Source: Varroa destructor (taxonomy: Eukaryota > Arthropoda > Arachnida > Mesostigmata > Varroidae). Taken from it: a stretch of DNA of 64,000 bases. Shown here piece by piece: positions 40,673 to 50,430 of the stretch. The stretch lies in NCBI RefSeq assembly GCF_002443255.2, contig NW_019211455.1:7287959-7351958 (forward strand), given 5' to 3'. A program made the position numbers and the translations under genes. Positions within the stretch are counted from its first letter, which is position 1. Each line of letters begins with the position of its first letter. The notes beneath the pieces are model-generated. The model made no database searches and had not been told where the DNA came from. It saw only the letters and a list, made by a program, of their open reading frames with translations.

Positions 40673-40817
40673 ATGATCGAACTCGACTCTGATAGTATCA
40701 AGTATGCGGACGCGGATTCTTTGTACGAGGCACTTTTCCTCACTCTCGAAGCCATTCTACCCAACCAGGATGAGAACCGGCTGTCGCCGAGGCATGCTGT
40801 TATGCCAAAGGGCAGAG
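40673..40817 (+). CDS. PDZ scaffold, exon 1 (putative first coding exon)
   Basis: An ATG at 40673 opens 48 codons plus one base, ending at a good donor (AGAG then GTAAGC). The upstream in-frame TGA at 40649-40651, with no acceptor AG between it and the ATG, favours a true start. The peptide begins MIELDSDSIKYADADSLYE, is acidic and is not part of a PDZ domain. I do not recognise it as an L27 domain, which heads full-length MUPP1/Patj. The one-base overhang fits exon 2 exactly (GGT, Gly49). If correct, this is a start just ahead of the PDZ10-like domain, giving a short form or a lineage-specific split gene. Alternatively it is an internal exon using an acceptor such as GATAG inside it. Confidence 0.55.
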
Positions 40818-41112
40818 GTAAGCTTAGAGTGTGCTAATACAAATATGTATTTAGTATTTTGATTTTTCTAGCGTTTCCACAAAATTGGTCGTTAGTGAAT
40901 TATTGATAAATGCAGAAGGCTCCTTTAAATGTTACCGATGTACCTATAAACTTAGATGAGTTAGAATGAGTTAGACTTACGTTGTAAAACAACACATGCC
41001 GGTTCACCCCTCATTATGGTTAAGCAGAAAATCAACTAAATGTATTATATTTTGCTTTGAAACAGGCTTTATAATGCGTCATAAGCGACATGATCATAAA
41101 GTAATCGATAGT

Positions 41113-41152
41113 CATATTACAACATATATCAATAAATATATGTCGTAATGTA
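41113..41152. repeat. Imperfect hairpin, 17-bp stem, 6-nt loop
   Basis: Arms 41113-41129 and 41136-41152 are complementary at 14 of 17 positions around the loop CAATAA. Confidence 0.75.
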
Positions 41153-41173
41153 AGCCTACAATAACCCCCCAGT

Positions 41174-41202
41174 GACAAGGGTGGTAGTACCCCCCCCTTG
41201 TC
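41174..41202. repeat. Hairpin, 11-bp stem with one mismatch, 7-nt loop
   Basis: GACAAGGGTGG (41174-41184) pairs with CCCCCCTTGTC (41192-41202) with one mismatch. It lies 20 bases after the preceding hairpin. Confidence 0.75.
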
Positions 41203-44200
41203 TTCCCTTCATTTTCTAGAAGAAATTTTTGTGTTTGTAAATCATAAAGGGAGGACACCAAAAGGCTTATACTGGAGAAGCAATATCAGCTATAATTTTT
41301 AAGAAATTTTTAACGAAAACATATTATAACGAAAATCTTGTTGAGGTTCACAAGTACCCCTGCGGCCGAAATAAATGCTGCTTAGACTGGCCTTTAATTT
41401 AATTGGTTTACTGGTCTAAAATAAAAAAAATACTATTACGAATATTACATCTATTCACCGATAAAAAACTGCGCATACGGAAAAACAATATAGCAACTGG
41501 ACACTATTTGCCAGAAAGATGCGTCACGTTTCCTTGTTCTAGATAGGTGGATTTATAGGCCAGCTATACATGAACATAACTGACAAAAGAAGACTTTACT
41601 TGTGATGGAGAATAATCCCGTTTACATCATGTAACGAAAATAGCCCATGTATGAAAAGGCTGAATGAGCCGGGCAGATCTTCCGACTACAAGCACAAGAT
41701 CTGAGGTGATGTACTCAACCAGTGACTCCAAATTCTAATATTAGCTCATGAATGTTAATGCGATGTAGACGTGTGACTATTATTTACTGGTTCGACTGCG
41801 GCAAATTTTATCGAAACGATGGAAATTCTACTGATCACACATCTATTTTACGTCTGTAGGCCACCAGGAAGAAGATGAGTTGATAAATTTCAGAACAAGA
41901 GGAGCTTGTGGTGTTCTTAAACAAACCAATATTATTTATACTGTCTGCTACAGTTTTGAAATCAACTAAAATATGTATGTAGCATATTTAAGTAGTCGGT
42001 GTTTTTTGACGTGCTAAATCTGTATCCTATTTTCGTGCTCTACAAGTACTAGGACAAAGCTGCCCAGTGCCTAACTGGATAAACTGCGAGTCTCCGCGTG
42101 GAGATAGTTATGCACCTTCGTGGCCGTTCAGCCTTCCCTCTTTGTTAGGCTACCTGGCGCCAGCGCAATGGGAGAACAAACCATGGTACCCGAATACGGT
42201 ACACGGCGCGCGCGTGCACGCAAACTCAAAATCTCATGCACGTAGGCTGCCTTCGGCTGCTGTGGGCGTTGCGTGAGGGCCTGTCGGCCCTCTGTCCGAA
42301 ATAGCGGGCCACAGCAAACAAAAAGGTTCGGGAAGGACAAAGAAGCCGAAGAAAGGAAATGAGGTAGGGATAGGGCGTTCTGTACGACTCAACGATAATG
42401 CAAGGTCCAGCAATAAGTAAAACCTAGCGCTTGCTTTAACTAGAAGCTAGCCATCATATTTTCAGCCTCAGACGGCATAGTGATCAGCCAATGCAACTAT
42501 TTATAGACATAGATTCCAGCTTCGTTGGCAAATAGAAACATAGTGGAAGACCATAGCGCACTCAATACCTATACTGTTCATTTTTCTATACTGCCTACAC
42601 AAAGGAAGACACCCAGAACAACTCTGGTGGCAAACATTTGTGATAAATGTTGGGGCTGCCGCGCTAGTCCATTCCATGCTCGATGTTGCTGGGCATCAGT
42701 AACAAGAAGTAATAAGGTGAAAGCTGGCTGGCTAAGTGGTTCTTCGAAAGCGAAAGGTTTTCGATTAGCTCAGTGCACCAAACTTATCATGCGCTTTGAC
42801 CTAACAGCATTCTTTCTCAGGCTGCTCTAAACGATTACGATTATCTTGTCTGTCTGTACTGGGGCCTGGGAACCGAGCGAAACTAATTACTTGGCCGTTG
42901 CCGTCGCCGCTGCCAACTCTTCACTCTTCCCCCTTGAACCGTTGCATTTCCCTATACTCCTTTAGGTACTTGGCGAGCCCGCATACAGCTGAGGCTGGCT
43001 TATTCATCGCATAGCCTCTATTCTACCCATCGGTTTATTCTTCCGTCTGTTAAATCACGACTTAGATTGCTTGCCATGTCATAGTATTATTACCACTATT
43101 ATAGTGAAAATTTTCCCGATGAAAAGGAAAAGCAAATCGGTATGCACAGGAGTAAAGGTTGGGTGAAAATTGAACAACAGTACAGCACAATTTAACCGTT
43201 AGCCTCTACTTGCGCTTCTGTTTCAGTCAATCCAGCCGTCCCTCGACTATTGACTCGGTTATCATTATTGGACGAACACTTAGGTCTGACTCGGAGCACC
43301 GTAGAAGCTTGACGATACCGAAAAGGATTAGGAGTTAAAAATGAGTTCTTTTTAATTGAATTCGTGTATCGTTTGCTGGCCCATACATAAAGCCGTATTT
43401 ATATTTAAAGAAGAAGAACAATATATCTTAAACCGTTGTGTTCCGTGTGGCAGCTACGCCCTGTGGGCGCTCCGTGTCGTCATTATTGGCTGGTCATAGG
43501 TTCTGAAGGTCGGCGAGGGGCATACAACTGGTTTCGCCGGGTCCTATTGCATCCCGGTAGCGTTTTCGCCTTCGGCGTCGCACATCGAAACTATGCCCTC
43601 GCGCTAACTATTTCCGGTGGAAATTGCCGAATTAGCTTTACTTCCGCCGTCGTTAACATACAAGCGAAGCTCGTCGCGGGTCGCTAGAACGCAACGCCCT
43701 GAGAGCATGTGTAAGCATCGCGTCGAGTTCAGGGGTTTATTATAGATTGATTAGCAGGAAGAAGGTGGGCGGAAGTTGAGGCAGCAACCGTGAGTGGCCG
43801 GATGGCGTTAGCGGCGGCACCGTATGTGTAATGACCGACGTACAGCGTTGAAATGCCTTGACTGATTCTGCAAGCCTACGCATTGGCAGTTGTGCGATGT
43901 AACGAGCAAGGGAATCGTGTGATGCGCATCGTCGAGCAGACGCCTAAAACAAACGAACGTCTGCTGAACATCAATTCGTGTGTTGTTTCGACAATGGCAA
44001 ACGCGTAAAGATAGAGTAAGAAGTCGATTGTTGAAATTAAACGACAATCTAAAGACAAACAAAATTGGATGTGGAAATGGCTTGCTTAGTTGTTACCGCT
44101 TCAACAACGTTTGCTATAGGTCTGGTTGAAGTGTAGCAAGCGACTGGCGGATTAATTCGTGCTGGGTAACAATGAAGTGCCAGGTAAGTTTAAAGATAAG

Positions 44201-45019
44201 GAATGTAACTGGTTCTAGGGGCAACGTGACGGTGCTATAGGACGCAATTGAAAGTTGGGAGCATTAAATTCGCAAAGGCATGAACATCGACGAAAATAGG
44301 CGCTTTGAATAAAGTCGTTTTCTATGAAGTTTTCCGCAAATTAATTGGAAGTAAGGGTGAATACGGGGATCTTTCAGAAATAGGCATGCATATACATGAT
44401 AGTTAACGGTGATTGTCTCTGTTTTTCTGAGACCTAAAAACAACTGAGTTATTGTGTCAAAGCAGATTTGTGTCGCACCTAATGAGAAAGTGTACGTTTT
44501 GGCGTCATCTAAAAGACTTCAAGTGATCTGTTCAGCCTCGAACCAATACGTGAGGTTTATCTCAAAGCACAATTGACAGCAACCCTACGTATAGAAAAAA
44601 TGAACAACAAACTCGCAGTTTCATGTAGCCGGGGACACCTGGCCTCAAGAAGACAAGCTGACAGTACAAAGGGAGCCCCACTATAGGTTTCACAAAGAGA
44701 AATTGGCATCATGCTTGACGAGTTCCACAGTGCTGATAAAAAAAAAAACTGCGGGAGTACGTATGCGGCTGTGAGCACCACGGATTATATATCCGTCCAC
44801 TGCTGAATAAAGGGAGCAATTATCCATGATGTACAAAATAATAGGGGCCACATCTTCTGTGTTTAAGGTGTTGAGTTTCCTAAAGCAGCTGCAGTCAAAC
44901 AAAGCGGCGAAGAAATGTCCAGAAGTAACGCTTAAAAAGTGCGACTGAAATGCTCACCTGCAAGACAAGTCAATTCCATAGTTGCCTACAGCATAAACGC
45001 CTGCTAACATACTGAAGCG

Positions 45020-45840
45020 ATGCTCTTAAGCTTCATCTTCAAGGGAAAAAGCAATCCGAGCGGCTTATCTTTATGAAGAACAATCACGACGAAAAGCTGC
45101 TGGACACATCCCATCGCACAGCGCCTGATGAGGTTTTTGGAAGCTGGTTTATGTACACCTATTGCAACGCATAGATTCCGTGCAGGATGCTCTGTTCTTA
45201 AAACATGCGACATACAACTTCATAAACTGATCCGTGACTAAAACAGGTGGTCTACGTCGCGTTCGCGGATTTAAATCGGTATTTGATATGAGCCTCGAAA
45301 CAGAATTTGAATAAAACTTGCACAGCACGGAGTTTTTCAGAACACGCTGCATTTGACCAGGACAATTGGCCAGAAAATTTGGCTAACATAGATGGAATAC
45401 CTTAGCACGAACTGTTCGCTCGACACAGTAAAGGCTGATAACCTGAATTCACTGCTTTCCTTTTACTGCTAAATTATCCGGCCCTCCCTATCTAAAATCT
45501 AGCAGGACAACGTAGAGACGCTGCTTTGTACCGACGAGTCTGTCATCTTTGGAAGGACATGGTTTTTCCAGCAAGCTTTCGCGAAGCTCTCGTTATAAGT
45601 GGATGAAGCGGACTAATGATCAACATGGACGCAACGAAAGCGATGAAGTTCTGCCGCTATGACCGCCTCGTTGCTAATGACGTGCTTTATATGAACCGAA
45701 CAGCTTTGAGGTACGTGACCAGCTTCAAGTACCTAGTGATTTTACCAACGAATGGCCGAGTTTTTGCAAAGCACATGACGAACAGGGTACAACGAGCGGT
45801 GGTATACGAACTCTTTCCAGACCTGCTTCACAAATGAGTA
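45020..45840 (+). pseudogene. LINE reverse transcriptase core, frameshifted
   Basis: Recognisable RT blocks occur in order but in shifting frames. FIFKGKSNPS at about 45035 corresponds to the N-terminal block. RLMRFLEAGLCTPI at 45122 is followed by FRAGCSVLK, the block with the conserved F-R-x-G-x-S. YVAFADL at about 45253, continued one frame over by KSVFD, is motif A with the first catalytic Asp. A broken LY-x-DE at 45526-45541 is the position of the YADD catalytic box, with one base missing. GRTWFFQQAFAKLS then leads to the thumb at 45616-45837 (VTSFKYLVILPTNGR, then KHMTNRVQRAV). The function was RNA-templated DNA synthesis for the element. Stops at 45239-45241 and elsewhere abolish it. 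Confidence 0.8.
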
Positions 45841-46035
45841 GTGTGGAAAGAGCCTTCAATGATGCAGCTTGAAAACCTCAACCGAATTAAGCCTGCGTTC
45901 CTAAAACATGCTGTGAACCTGAATCGTTCATCATTAAACAGAAGTGTGTACATTGCAGGTAATGCACCGCTATCTGTAGCAGGATCTGTGCAGATTCAAA
46001 CTTTCCACTACTCCAGCTTATCTAAAGTTCATTAG
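45841..46035 (+). pseudogene. LINE C-terminal region downstream of RT
   Basis: 64 open codons directly after the thumb fragment. They contain LENLNRIKPAFLKHAVNL and RSVYIAGNAPL, matching the conserved post-RT helix-rich region of LINE proteins, where a lone basic segment of this type precedes the terminal Cys/His motif. Further weak similarity seems to continue in other frames to about 46.2 kb. It is a relic of the same insertion as the RT core. Confidence 0.7.
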
Positions 46036-47298
46036 CACAGAGGAAGACTGGGAAAGTCGATGCCGATTTGCATAGACGAGGCGATAACCAATGACAGAGC
46101 CTGAAAAGAAACGAATAAATGAATCGGGTGGCAAGCACGACTTATTGTACAAACAAGCTCATACATACGTTTTGCTTTGTAGTAATGCCCACACAAACAA
46201 GTTTAAATTACCCCTCTAGTACAGATGAGAAAGCCTCATTGGTGCTGCTGGAGCAGTCAGGTCTACGCTAAAAGCCACATACGCCTCCCTATATATTCAA
46301 ATAGAACGATGAAAGAAAAAGACAGCAGGATTAATTGTACCTAAACATTTCTTCGCGAAGGGTCGGCTTTTGAATGTAAAATTAACTGATTTAGGCAAAT
46401 GTGCCAATGCGTGAAATAGCTTACGCTTTTAGCTGCTAACGGCAAACCCTTCGTAATTCGTGTTTTATCGTTAGACATCACTAAACCTCTATTAATAGGG
46501 CTATGCTATGTTCGATTCAAGAAACTGACCCAGCTTCTTAACTAGATGTAACTTGAACTCAATTTCGACTTTTACATACTTTTATACGCCCACCTTTTTT
46601 ATGTTCACTGTGGACTTTTTTATTGCTTTGAAAGTTTGTTCCATGCTTAGCGTTACCCCATATGTATTAAGGTACTTCGCAGTTCCCAAATCGCATACAA
46701 TAACGCTCTATTGAAGTAAAAGCTGATTTCAAGGTAGTACCGGGGTGGATACTGTAGCTCTCTTTGTGTAACCCATGGCGCCTTTTAGTCATGTTGCTAC
46801 TTCCATTAAAAAAATGTTTATTGTGATATTATTTATAATTCATTTATCTTTTGTCCATTAGGATTTAAAACATTGAATGTATTACAATCCTTCACGGTGG
46901 CTTCTGTAACTGGTACGGGTGATCGTTTATTTCCTGCATCCTGAATGACTCCAAAGCCGAAGCCCCTCTGTTTACGCGGCTGAAGTGTTAAAAACATTGG
47001 CGTGCCTTAGCGGCTAGTAGTAAAACGAGATTTCCTGTTGACCGAACTCTGTGGGGGTGTGGTAAAGTGTATGTTTTAAGCTACGTTTAAAATAATTTCA
47101 GATAAATTATATCGATAGTCTGATAAACAAATGCATACTCTGACTTTTCCGATTTGAACATATGCCAAACCAACGTGTACGTAAAAAACGTATGCTATCC
47201 TGGTACGCACAAAATATCTAGAATCGTTTTGAAGAAGCGTCATCAGATGTGCTTGTCACGTGTTAAAAACACGTAATTCTGTTGCATTTTCTATTTAG

Positions 47299-47402
47299 GT
47301 GCTATCAGTACCGTGCGGGATTTCGTCGAGAGCACAATTGTCCTCCGGAAGGTCCAGCAGGAGTTAGGACTTAGCATAACTGGCGGCTCTGACACCTACT
47401 TT
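47299..47402 (+). CDS. PDZ scaffold, exon 2 (first half of PDZ-A)
   Basis: The acceptor TTTTCTATTTAG and donor TTT then GTAAGT bound 104 bases. Two bases complete Gly49, then 34 codons follow in phase. Residues 59-83 begin the first PDZ domain: beta-A is STIVLRKVQ, then the carboxylate-binding loop and beta-B ELGLSITGG, the counterpart of the GLGF motif that holds the ligand C-terminus. The following SDTYF leads into beta-C. The resemblance to the start of MUPP1 PDZ10, including the GLSI-x-GGSDT string, is close. Confidence 0.9.
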
Positions 47403-47651
47403 GTAAGTTTGCTAAAAACTATCATGAGTATGGGTGATTTGGTTTCGCAAGAAACTGTTCTACTAACTACTCATATCATTCAGTTCATTTGGAACAAAAA
47501 CAAAACGACAATACTCTGATTGTATGCGACTAAAATCTAAACTACATATCATTGATTTTTAGAAAGCACTGTTTTTGTACGTGCAATTGGAAAATACGTT
47601 CCGTAAAGCACAATCCACTATAAAAGATATTACCAAATTGCGTATGCAAAA

Positions 47652-47711
47652 ACTTCTACTTTTTTTGTTCATATTTAGCATAAGCTAAATATGAACGAAA
47701 AAAGTAGAAGT
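47652..47711. repeat. Long hairpin, 28-bp stem, 4-nt loop
   Basis: The arms 47652-47679 and 47684-47711 are complementary over all 28 positions except one T-G wobble. The loop is ATAA. The outer third of the stem is a T-run against an A-run. It is 60 nt in total, inside intron 2, and would be transcribed with the host gene. This resembles a foldback or precursor RNA, though the loop is short for a microRNA. Confidence 0.95.
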
Positions 47712-48502
47712 CATCATAAAGTTGGACAGAGGCATATGTCCTATTACGGGACTCAACCTAGCAAGTTCCGGCTTTCCAGCCAAAGATTTAGTCGTTAAAG
47801 CCATTAGGGAATTATGATTAATAATGATAATACTTCTCAATTTCGTCTGTCATTTGTTGACAACTCGCCTTGAGCATATGGATGTCGCACGTGTTTTTTT
47901 CCATTCCGATTATATCCGATATGAGACATCCGAAAAGCTTCCGATTGATAAATGAGGAAGTACTTATTTAGTGATTGTAGTATTATTTATTCAATATTTT
48001 CTGAAGGGATTCACGGCAATGACTGTTATTCTTTCCAAAAGTCACTGATTTATAGTGGAACGTATGCTATATAGTCAAATACCTAAGAATAGACCTCACG
48101 TAAGGTTTAGAATATTCTAGATATTTTAGAAAACATTACGTTTGACCATTCAACTATGGGGTTGTGTAGCAATTTTGTCTGCGTAACAGAATAGCTGTTT
48201 TTTCTTGCGCAAACATTAATTAGGGCACTGTAACGTCATATTGTCCTTAGGTACCTTGCCTTTTTTGTACAACATCGCGTCAGTAGATAAATAGGTTTTA
48301 GTAAAGTAGGTTTTATAGTGCATATTTTGGCGTACATCTAACCTATTGCTCTTCGACAAATTCTTTATAAATTAGTAAACTCCCGATATCAGCTGAGCAA
48401 GAACTTTTGTACCGGAAGAGTTTAGACGTCGATAGACATCTCAACGATATGAATATGCGAGAAAATGGCTCTAACTCTGGGGAGTTCATCGTTCATGACA
48501 GT

Positions 48503-48526
48503 TATATATATATATATCTATATATA
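48503..48526. repeat. TA-rich simple repeat
   Basis: Alternating TA interrupted by a single C. Confidence 0.85.
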
Positions 48527-49130
48527 AATTCGTTATAAAAAAAGTCTAAGCTCACCTTGACTGAGATCAAGAAACTCGATTCAATTAGCTTTATTTAGTG
48601 AATTAGTTTTTAATTCGTGGAAAAGCTACTAGTTGATTTAATTAGATTTCTAGGCCCAGCTTGCTAAATTTCATTCTTGTGATTTCTACGAGAGCAGCAT
48701 TGAGATAGACTTAGGCTTTTTTGACCTAATAAGCCTAAACATCCATAGGCTTACTAGCTTTTTAGCCAACATTTGGAGATTTTTTAGAGTATATTGTGAG
48801 ATAGTGAAGGGCACTAGAGAATTGAGAAAATACTCGGAGCTCAAGATTGACAAGATAACAACGTATGCTCGTTTGTACGAAGATGCTTTTTGTTTACTTG
48901 GCAAGTACGCACTCGAGCTCTCACGGCTATTTCGAGAACCCTCGGGTTTACGCAAAAAGGTATGAGGACCTAATCTTTCAACAAGGCAAATCTCCTGGTG
49001 CAGCTAGAATGATCTAAAGATAAAGTTTTACGGCTGCCACCCGTCTCGGGAATCCCATAAGACGGCTGGCTCCTAGCACAAAACGAAGTGTGCGTACGAT
49101 CGGATACAAGACCTAACTATTACGTATCTA

Positions 49131-49181
49131 TATGATGGCATAGTAGTAGGCAAACATGCTGCCCACTACTATGCCATCATA
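49131..49181. repeat. Long hairpin, 22-bp stem, 7-nt loop
   Basis: Arms 49131-49152 and 49160-49181 are complementary at 21 of 22 positions around AACATGC. The one mismatch is A-C on the plus-strand RNA but a G-U wobble on the minus-strand RNA, so the antisense transcript would be fully paired. It is about 51 nt long, in intron 2. Confidence 0.95.
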
Positions 49182-50346
49182 GGGACAAAAAATGGTGTTA
49201 CCTAATAGAAACTCACATCTGAAACTTTTAAAATATCCGTTATCGTCTATAAAAGGCGACTGTACGCTTAGGAAAACATCTTAACAAAAATCAAGTAGTA
49301 AATAACCGAATTAAAGTTAACGGGGAACACTAAACGGATCGTCACGGCTTCATTGATAGCGGCGCCTGAAAACCTGGAATGCACAAATGCAAAGTTTTAC
49401 TTATATAAATAACAATAGGACTAGGAGAGCATGATGTTGTCAGAGGTTGTGCTCTTGAGTTATTCAAGAAACTAAATAAAGGTGTTCTAAATAAAGATGG
49501 AGGCCTATAGTTTCCAGGCTTACATACACAACTTGCATCAGAATACACACTGCCTGTGCCCACCTCACTCTTTTAAATCCTTTGTTCCGTTCTAATTGAA
49601 TGATCAAAGCCTAATTTTTTGTAAGTGTTAGGGTAGCCATTTTCCTTTCCACTATGCTATTTTATTGGCCTATTGCTACGGTTCTTGTCTATGTTCTTTG
49701 TTACCCTTCTATTTATTTTTAGCTAGTGCTGGCATATTTTTATCGTCATAATTATTATTCTTCAAAAAGCATTATAATATTAATTCTTCCTACTGCTATT
49801 TCACATATCATATCGCTGTTGAAATTACATGCATATAAAATCGAAATAAAAAAATGAGAACATTTTAGATGAAACCAACCTGTGTCGTATCAAAGGTCAG
49901 TGCTATAATATTTTTATTAAGAAAACCTAATTCGGTGCACAAGGGCCGTGATTATGACCTTGTGTACAAAGAACTGACCGAGTTTAATAGACGGTTAGCC
50001 AAATGTGAACGTTTAGAGAGGTCCGTAGGTGCCTTAAACCCATGCGATAAAATAGGATACAAAGGCGACCCTAAACTAATACCCTTGTCCATTATCTGAA
50101 TTCAGTACAGGCATCACGTACCGAGTCAAAATTCACACCAGCATTCTACGAGAACCACATGGAAGCCCCTTAGAGACCCACAAAACTGGGGCACTTTGCA
50201 AGCGTATTACATCATTTTTTTAACTGCTGCATTCGATATTTGATTGTATTAAACGCTGCATCTGTGAGACCTTGGAAAATTATATTAAAAAATGTTTTTT
50301 CGTTTTATTCCGCTGTTGTTTTTGGTGATTCATATACTTGTAATAG

Positions 50347-50430
50347 GACGCTGTTTGTGTGTCAGAGGTTCACAAGGACGGGGCAGCCTACCAAGACGGG
50401 CGCTTGAAGAAAGGTGACGTCATTCTAGCT
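50347..50430 (+). CDS. PDZ scaffold, exon 3 (middle of PDZ-A)
   Basis: 84 bases, phase 0 at both ends, acceptor TTGTAATAG and donor GTGAGT. The 28 residues (84-111) cover beta-C (DAVCVSEVHKDG), helix alpha-A (AAYQDG), and the R-L-K-K-G-D-V-I-L strand that is the hallmark GD-x-I turn of PDZ domains. The Gly-Ala-Ala after an acidic/Lys turn, then DGRL-x-x-GD, is as expected for MUPP1 PDZ10. This makes the family assignment the most secure part of the gene. Confidence 0.93.

Larger units (their letters stand above)
43436..46200 (+). mobile_element. Decayed LINE-type non-LTR retrotransposon
   Basis: Plus-strand fragments follow the domain order of an endonuclease/reverse-transcriptase LINE. The 43.44-44.06 kb part looks like an AP-type endonuclease relic (ALALTISGGNCRISF, later RCNEQGNRVMRIVEQT). 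Pre-RT sequence covers 44.70-45.0 kb, the RT core 45.02-45.84 kb, and the post-RT C-terminal region continues to about 46.2 kb. Several frameshifts and in-frame stops show it is dead. The 5' end is unclear, and no poly(A) tail or target-site duplication was identified. It sits in intron 1 in the same orientation as the host gene. The clade cannot be fixed without a search. Confidence 0.75.
40818..47298 (+). other. Intron 1 of the PDZ gene (6.5 kb)
   Basis: GT-AG intron interrupting a codon after its first base. It contains two hairpins near 41.1 kb, a GC-rich patch at 42060-42310 with open frames on both strands, and a short minus-strand frame ending at about 42930 (LAKYLKEYREMQRFKGEE). It also contains the decayed LINE at about 43.4-46.2 kb. 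Confidence 0.7.
47403..50346 (+). other. Intron 2 of the PDZ gene (2.9 kb)
   Basis: Phase-0 GT-AG intron inside PDZ-A. It carries two long hairpins at 47652-47711 and 49131-49181 and a TA repeat at 48503-48526. An ATG-initiated 76-codon frame at 49869-50099 has a charged, protein-like translation (YKELTEFNRRLAKCERLER) but no recognised domain. Splicing it in would disrupt the PDZ fold. Confidence 0.7.

Noticed and set aside
42718..42760. TGGCTAAGTGGT resembling a tRNA A-box
   Set aside because: No B-box at the right distance and no cloverleaf pairing. The following GGTTTTCGATTAG does not match the consensus.
42925..43030. Minus-strand 28-residue ATG frame ending LKEYREMQRFKGEE
   Set aside because: Too short and unsupported by splice sites or context to list as a gene. 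Mentioned only under intron 1.
49869..50099. 76-codon ORF in intron 2 as an extra PDZ-gene exon
   Set aside because: Exons 2 and 3 already join to give a continuous PDZ domain. Inserting it would break the fold, and no clear splice sites bound it.
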